Below, one piece after another: positions 58,101 to 64,000 of a DNA stretch of 64,000 nt. This stretch comes from Prostheceraeus crozeri (taxonomy: Eukaryota > Platyhelminthes > Polycladida > Euryleptidae), in NCBI GenBank assembly GCA_907163375.1, contig CAJQUW010000478.1, positions 62,001 through 126,000 on the forward strand, given 5' to 3'. How positions within the stretch are numbered: the stretch's first letter is position 1; each line of letters starts with the position of its first letter. The notes beneath the pieces were generated by a model that saw only the letters and a list, made by a program, of their open reading frames with translations, made no database searches and was not told the DNA's origin. The translations under genes were made by a program, and so were the position numbers.

Positions 58101-59938
58101 GAAACTGTACTGTCATATCTACACGCAGTGAAAGTTACCTGATTTCGTTGAACACTTACTTCTACCTGACACCAGATAGATTGGAGCCTAAGTTTCAGAT
58201 GGTCCAGATCATTAATAGACCCATCAGATTCTATCCATGTCATTCAAGAAACCTTTGAAGAAGTTATTTTAGCAAGTAAAGTAAACTCACTTCGACCGAA
58301 AAGTTATGATGGCATGTCTCGATCTTTTTCGTTTATTTCCTTCACTTGTGAAAGTACATTATGCATTTGGATGGAAAGGCTTTGTAGAGATGCCATTTTG
58401 TATATTTCAAAGTGGGAACCCCTAGGTAACGGGACATTCTTATCCACTGTAAGCCGACTATGTACATGAATAATAGGTTTGCATCATGTCCAAGCGTCTC
58501 CATGGGAACGCTCTACCCTTATGTATGTAGTTATGCATGTCATCAGATAACTTCTACCAGAGGGCTCTGCAGATGGCTATACAATCCATGATATCAGACT
58601 ACCTTGCAAATTTGCATTTCGAAAAAGCCAGCCTCCTTGTTAGAGATCACACCTTATCAGCTACTTCGGCCCGAATAAGTTTTGTTAAAATAGTTAACAA
58701 ATACTGTCGATGCATAAATCCTAATATCAACATGATAGGCCTAATGCACACGTCCCTACAAAAATGTTGCTACTAATCGATTCGAGTTGACAACCTCATG
58801 TCTAATGCAGCTAGTACTATTCTATCATGCTATTCGCACTGATGCTTGGTTAATCTGAATGGAAACACGTCTTTACACTTGGCTTATCATTCGTATTTGA
58901 AAACACTATAGACTAAAAATCTTTCACATTTCAACGTAGCAAAGTGCGTCAAAGTAACAAAGTTAAAAAAACAAGCTAATGACTAGTTAATTTTCAATAG
59001 GTACAAAATATGATTGAAAAGAAAATTTTTATATCTTAAAATGTCTAAAAATTTTAAAAATACTTACTAGAAGGACAAACAACGCTTCTCCTCTCCTCAT
59101 GTGTAATGAATTGGCGAGTAAGTCGTTCTGTTCGAAATTATGTTTATCACTTATATATTGAAAAGATCCTATTTAACAGTCTGTCCATTCAGATGATAAG
59201 AGGACAGGTCTGTTTCCAATCAAAATACTAGATCTAGCTAACATAGCGGGATTACGCTATCTAAAATCTACCAGGTGTGTAAGAGAATTTATGTTAGTTA
59301 AAAAAACGTGAAATAAAATTCTACAAAATATGCATAGAAATTATTTGACTATCTTTAATGAGGTCATCAACAGGAACTTGGTCAGGACGATCGCGTTTCG
59401 ACCGCTTAATCCTGGACGCTCAAACCCGACCAAGCGCGGTCCTGTACATTTAAGATGCACAGCCTCAAAAATTAAATTTATAATAGAGAAAGATTAGCAT
59501 CTATCAAAAAAAATAGAGTCACTATTGACTGAAATGTACCTCAGGCATTTGAAAGAAGGACAGAGTCCAGGTTGCATGACATTAGCTCCGATGTGAATTG
59601 GGCTGCCACCTGAATTTAGATGCCCATAGCATCAGTTCTGATGTGAAGAGGGCGGTCAGCATGTCCTATCTATAAGCCGCTAGTTTAGTAGATATGAAAA
59701 GTGTACGCAGCAAATCCTTTAATATCCTTTACATGAGGTTGGTTCTGAAGAAGATTGAAGAGGACTTTTATTCACAATTTCTAATATTTCATATATAAAG
59801 AGGGTACCACCAGCATACTGCAGTTCTTCGTATATCGTTTGTTCAGATGCATAGAAGCGCCCATGTCCTGTTATTTTTCTCTAGTGTCAGCTTTGTTATA
59901 TATAGATACATTTCTTTGAGCATTTGTATTTCGGGATT
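55176..59938. other. No gene recognised
   Basis: Nearly 5 kb of AT-rich sequence without recognised exon, RNA gene or element ends. Open frames here are all below 110 codons and lack known motifs. Confidence 0.45.
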
Positions 59939-59940
59939 TA

Positions 59941-60424
59941 CTGTGCTGGCGAAAAAAAACGGCTAATTATAATTTTTCCGAGGACGGTGGCCGGTTTCTG
60001 AATCAATTATTTCTGGAGGCTGGTGCTTGAAGGCCTATCAAATCGGCCAATTTCTTCTTCTCTACTTATTTCTATTATACATAACTTGGATCAACAACCA
60101 CTATAAATATCCTGCGAATAGCCAACAGCTTTTCTTCAAACTAGGGAGCTGCAATTGAGCGCGAATTTCAATGTGAAGCGTGTCAATTGCAGTGAACATC
60201 ACAAGAGAAATTAGTCATCAGGAAACGACCTCAGGCGCTTGTGTAAATTGTTCGAAATACAAGAACTATTTATTATTTGTTTGGCAAACTTGATTTTCAT
60301 AAAAATCGGCATTTTAATAATTATTTACTTTTCTAAGGTGCCCGGTCGACTGTCGGTTTCTAAATTGATTATTTATCCTTCGAAAAAGTCGCTGGCCGAC
60401 GGTCGGTTTTTCTCGCCAGCACAG
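59941..60424. mobile_element. 484-bp MITE with CTGTGCTGGCGA ends
   Basis: CTGTGCTGGCGAAAAAAAAC at left and its near-complement GTTTTTCTCGCCAGCACAG at right, flanked by TA on each side (59939-59940, 60425-60426). Diverged CCGGTTTCTGAATCAATTAT and its counterpart occur further in. TA duplications suggest a Tc1/mariner-mobilised MITE. No coding sequence. Confidence 0.8.
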
Positions 60425-60426
60425 TA

Positions 60427-60851
60427 TTTTAAAATACGGGTCCGTACAGGCCTCTCTGCATTTGATCTTTTGAAAGAAGAGAACATGTGGTTGTATTTAG
60501 CTTTGTAAATAGCTAAGTCTGGTTCAAAGTTACCCGGCAACATCGGCGGTATATCGCATGGAAGTTCGGTTTGAGAAGCATGATGATAAGTTCATCTCCT
60601 TGGGCGCTAATAAAGTAGGCTATACTTATTTTAACAGATAACTGAAATTTCGTCTACACATTGTACTAGTAATAGCCAACAAGTATTGATTTCGAAAACG
60701 CAATTTAGAAAGAAAAACTAAATTCTGAGTTAGATATTTGAGACTTTCACACAATTTTGGTGTTGGCACTAGCGAGTTTTGCATCATCAACGATCTTCTC
60801 TTGCTCCTAAGTGCAGTCTCAATATCGTCGCAAATACTTTGTGTGCAAAAC
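60427..60851. other. No gene recognised
   Basis: Spacer, AT-rich, no motif. Confidence 0.4.
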
Positions 60852-61602
60852 AGGGATGCGGAGTCGGAGTCCTATCATTTTTGCTGGAGTCGGAGTCCTA
60901 TCAAATGATAGGACTCCGGACTCAGGCCTATAACTATAAGACCCGAAATATAATACAAACAAATTATTTATCCTCATGCATAGCTGTTGCTGTCTTCATG
61001 TCAACTTTCTCCGTCAAACAAAAGTACAGAGACAGCAGTGCATGCAAAGCTTGCAATATTTGATGGAATGAACCGTGATAGTGAAAAAAGGATTGTCTTT
61101 CCACTCGGTGAACTAGTAGAGAAGACAAGCCTTCCCAGTCTCGATCACACATACGCACCAAAGGTCTCATCAGAAACAAAAATGAAATACTAGTTTGTTT
61201 GAGAACATTACCTCACCCTCACGCTAATCGTGTGTAATAGCTCCTCTAAAGCGCATATTAAAATCGAAAGTGTGCACATATTTTTTGAAGAAGGATGGGG
61301 ATTTTCCTGCCTGGTAGAGACTGGAGAAAAACCGTGTGAAGCACACATCAGCAAGATGGGAGGAGTCGAGTCGTATGCATCCAACTTAAAGAGACATTTG
61401 ATAAACTTTCATCGAAACTGATTGATAATTGATACAGCAATGATCATCAAAGAAAGGTTTAGGCAAGTCTTAAATGATCTATGATTGCCAGTTTTTTCAA
61501 AAAAAACTAGGCAATATATACTTGTAACCCGGGGTTGAAGTCCAATCAACCTGCGGAGTCGGAGTCAGAGTCCTAGCAAAATTATGGGACTCCGCATCCC
61601 TG
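60852..61602 (+). mobile_element. hAT element with BED-finger relic (751 bp)
   Basis: CAGGGATGCGGAGTC at left and its exact reverse complement at right. The flanking 8-mers are GTGCAAAA (60844-60851) and GTGCCAAA (61603-61610), one difference. GGAGTCGGAGTC subterminal repeats are present at both ends. Same family as 16618-18014 but without the piggyBac insert, so it shows the empty site. Confidence 0.9.
61230..61421 (+). pseudogene. BED-type zinc finger remnant of a hAT transposase
   Basis: Plus-strand frame SSSKAHIKIESVHIFFEEGW, FSCLVETGEKPCEAH, SNLKRHLINFHRN then a stop. It is the counterpart of 16796-17023; the two differ by a few residues. A degenerate BED finger without the catalytic part. 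Conservation between two non-autonomous copies reflects shared descent, not necessarily function. Confidence 0.6.
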
Positions 61603-61980
61603 GTGCCAAAATTCCTCTGGTTTGTAGAAAATTTACAGCACTTGATTCGTCGATCACTGCAGACAATAATCCCACGAGGTTCATGATTGCAGCTATATCT
61701 TGTATTTTAACTGAGTATCCTGAGTATCCAATGGACCAATGCTTCATCCTTGGATTCAAGTAAGACGTCTGAGTGGTGTTGCACTACCATTCAAAGAAAG
61801 ATCAAGTTCTACATGCAATGTGACTAATATTGACAAAATTTGATAAATTTGGAAAAATTGAAAAATGTCGTAAGGAAAGAATAAAATCACCCAATGCAGT
61901 ATATTCCATGGGTCCCGTATAAGTCATAGAGTCAACGATTTTTTCAGGCTACAAGAGCAGCTTATCTATGTTTATGAAAC

Positions 61981-62185
61981 TGAGTTGATGATGGTTTAAC
62001 GTCAGTACTCCCCCTTACTGGAGGCTTCGACGGTGCTGACACAGTCAGACTTTAATCTGGTGTGTTGTGTTCTTTTAGTCCGGATGCCCTTCCAGACGAC
62101 TTGCAATGACACTTTGGGAGCTCGACCTCTGAACCGAAGGATCCCTAGGCCAAGCACTTCACCACTGCGCCACGGAGATCACCAG
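61981..62185 (-). mobile_element. tRNA-derived SINE
   Basis: Minus strand from 62185: CTCCGTGGCGCAGTGGTGAA is a pol III A box, and about 35 nt later AGGTCGAGCTCC a B box, the spacing of a tRNA head. The body continues with TCTGGAAGGGCATCCGGAC, a stretch typical of animal SINE bodies, and ends near TTAAACCATCATCAACTCA. Transcribed by RNA polymerase III and moved by LINE machinery in trans. No matching LINE 3' end was found here. Confidence 0.8.
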
Positions 62186-62874
62186 TTACTGCAAGCTAAA
62201 CATGGCTACTCTCAGAACCAGCTGAATCCAGTGGAGCAAACCTAATCGTTCTAGTGGGACATTGGATGCAGCTTATCAAATCCGCAGCATCAGCAGCTAT
62301 TCATCAGATAGAAAAATACAATTACATGAAGAAGGAGATGACTATTTTTTGAAAGGACTCGCCGACCATGTTCCTCATTATCTGTAACTTGAGCTCTAAC
62401 TGTCGGAAGAAGGCAGTCATGTATCATGATAGGAGACAGTCTGAAACTGATAACATGTACGCTGCAATCGGCGCCATTCGTAATTATAACCGCTCTATCA
62501 AACGTCACAAAATAAGCGACAAGTTCTCAGAGAGAGTACAAACAATGTCTGATGAAGAACAAGCCGAGAAGAAAACGTGTTGTTGTGAGTAGTTTTCAAA
62601 GTAGAAGATGTTTATCATATCGTGGGGCTTTTCATGAGGTTTCATATTATCTGGAACACCAAAATTTTGAGAGACGCCAGTAGAATGTTCTTTGATAGAA
62701 AAACAACGCCAACACTTTTCGGGTTAGCGTCTCACACTTAAAATTCTTGCAGCATCGAAACAAAATGCTTGATTTTATTGAAAATTAAAAAGATTTAAAC
62801 ACGTATGATGCATTATGATGAAAAGCTGCATATTGGTGTAAGATTCAATCTTAGACTTTCCGCTTTTTCCAAGG
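62186..62874. other. No gene recognised
   Basis: Spacer with a 74-residue plus-strand frame (62368-62592) of no known type. Confidence 0.35.
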
Positions 62875-62882
62875 ATTGGAGT

Positions 62883-63714
62883 CATAGTGTAAGCATATAG
62901 GTAGAGTGTGGACTCAAACAAGCATCTGTATGCAGTGAAAATGTTTAGATGAACAGATTCAGTTTTTTACGGAGATTACGTTCCTGTGGTCCAATTAATA
63001 TTTGGGCAGTTTTTAAAAAGCTAAATTTTTGCAAATGTATTTACTACCGACATGAGGTCCCTTTATAAGTAGTATGAAACAAGTTGGATATCAAAAGGGC
63101 TGAATATTTGCTCACAAGCATTTTAATTAATCGGAAATTAAGCTGATTGTCCAGGAAATTTCATGAACTGCATTATAATGCAAGTCCCTGCAAGTCTTCA
63201 AGGAATAGTTGAGAGCCTCTTAGCTGAGATGCCATGTTATAAATTCAATTTTCAGCGGCATGATTTTGTGATTCACAATTTGCGTCATTTCTTGAATCTG
63301 AGTAGTAATAGTAATGAGGAGACATCTTTTAAAGTTAACAATGATCAGTTTCTATGATTATGATGCTTTGTTCTTTCAGTGGCAAGTAGTTGGTGATGTG
63401 ATCACACAGAAGAAAATAATTTCATTATAATAAAGCTGAGCTTTTAGTGATGGTAGCCCATCGAATTGCTAATTTAAGAACCACATTATCTCTCCAAGTT
63501 GTCATGGCATGGAGGATTTGTGGAATATCGTTCTTTATTCTGAATTGCTAATCAGTCAAATTCGTGCACAATTCTGCTAAAGTGTAAAATTTTGCATTTC
63601 TCACAGGTGCTGCCTGGTTTCGACTCATGTTCATTAAATGAAATCAAAACTTTATGCACATTGGGGATTTAATAAATGCTGAGTTGCTACTCTACCTAAT
63701 ATACCTACTCTATG
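62883..63714 (-). mobile_element. CATAGAG-ended element, copy B (832 bp)
   Basis: Inverted relative to copy A (41749-42532). It ends in CATAGTGTAAGC at the left and ACCTACTCTATG at the right, with a perfect 8-bp target duplication ATTGGAGT (62875-62882 and 63715-63722). Long stretches match copy A, for example GTGCATAAAG/GTGCATACAG, TTCGTGCACAATTCTGC and TTGGGGATTTAAT. Divergence is clearly larger than between the two hAT twins. Confidence 0.92.
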
Positions 63715-63722
63715 ATTGGAGT

Positions 63723-64000
63723 GGATAACAGTTGTTTGTTTGATGGTAGTTTCATCTGCTCAGGTTGGCGCCGATCTACATGTATGTCAATGCTTAAGAA
63801 GAGTGAGGTTTGTAAAACATGCAAAAGTTGCAGGTTATCTTGCAAGTTATTTTTTCAAAAAGTATTTTGTATTTAAAGAGAAAATATAATAACCGTGATC
63901 TTTACAAAGTACAGTGTACCGGTGTCATGAGATACATTTTCCTTAGGTTATGGTTTCCGGTAGGAAAAAGAAGCAATCGTTTTATTTTCTTGCAAGAAAT
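63723..64000. other. No gene recognised
   Basis: AT-rich end of the window. Confidence 0.4.

Overview
This is a stretch of AT-rich animal nuclear DNA, most likely from an invertebrate. There are no operons and coding content is very sparse. One clear host exon has a consensus splice acceptor, and the rest is packed with metazoan mobile elements: piggyBac, hAT, mariner, Harbinger-like, Penelope-like elements, LINEs and a tRNA-derived SINE. I cannot name the species. No capsid- or envelope-bearing element was recognised.

Host genes: two terminal coding exons are visible, both on the minus strand. Positions 3359-4300 hold the last exon of a single-pass membrane receptor (end of a fibronectin-III-like domain, membrane helix, basic stop-transfer, 180-residue cytoplasmic tail). 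Positions 41302-41460 hold a short GC-rich last exon of an unrecognised protein. All other large stretches look intronic or intergenic.

Layout: 1-570 Penelope fragment; 1555-1672 (GA)59; 3359-4300 receptor exon; 8082-10390 hAT copy 1; 10890-12060 and 14985-15260 LINE relics; 13601-14070 Harbinger-like element; 16618-18014 hAT relic holding an internally deleted piggyBac (17206-17858); 18480-19250 LINE 3' end; 20945-22760 palindromic repeat family interrupted by a hAT (21795-22609); 24584-25260 Penelope fragment with a hammerhead-like relic; 25704-25884 MITE; 28323-29676 mariner; 30225-32589 decayed piggyBac; 32951-33849 hAT; 34558-34841 MITE; 34879-37666 Harbinger-like element split by a full-length piggyBac with an open 580-residue transposase (35344-37602); 37716-39883 hAT copy 2; 41302-41460 exon; 41749-42532 and 62883-63714 two inverted copies of a family with 8-bp target duplications; 43891-44514, 47898-48600 and 49876-50733 foldback elements; 45372-45435 a perfect 64-bp palindrome; 54600-55175 Penelope fragment with a hammerhead-like relic; 59941-60424 MITE; 60852-61602 hAT with a BED-finger relic; 61981-62185 SINE.

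The main result is three different piggyBac lineages in one window: one apparently intact, one with a few lesions, one internally deleted. All three have TTAA duplications and a palindrome just inside their ends whose sequence differs by family. The two longer elements repeat the inner part of the terminal repeat at one end only, but at opposite ends relative to their transposases. Target-site duplications could be read for most DNA elements, so boundaries and nesting order are well supported.
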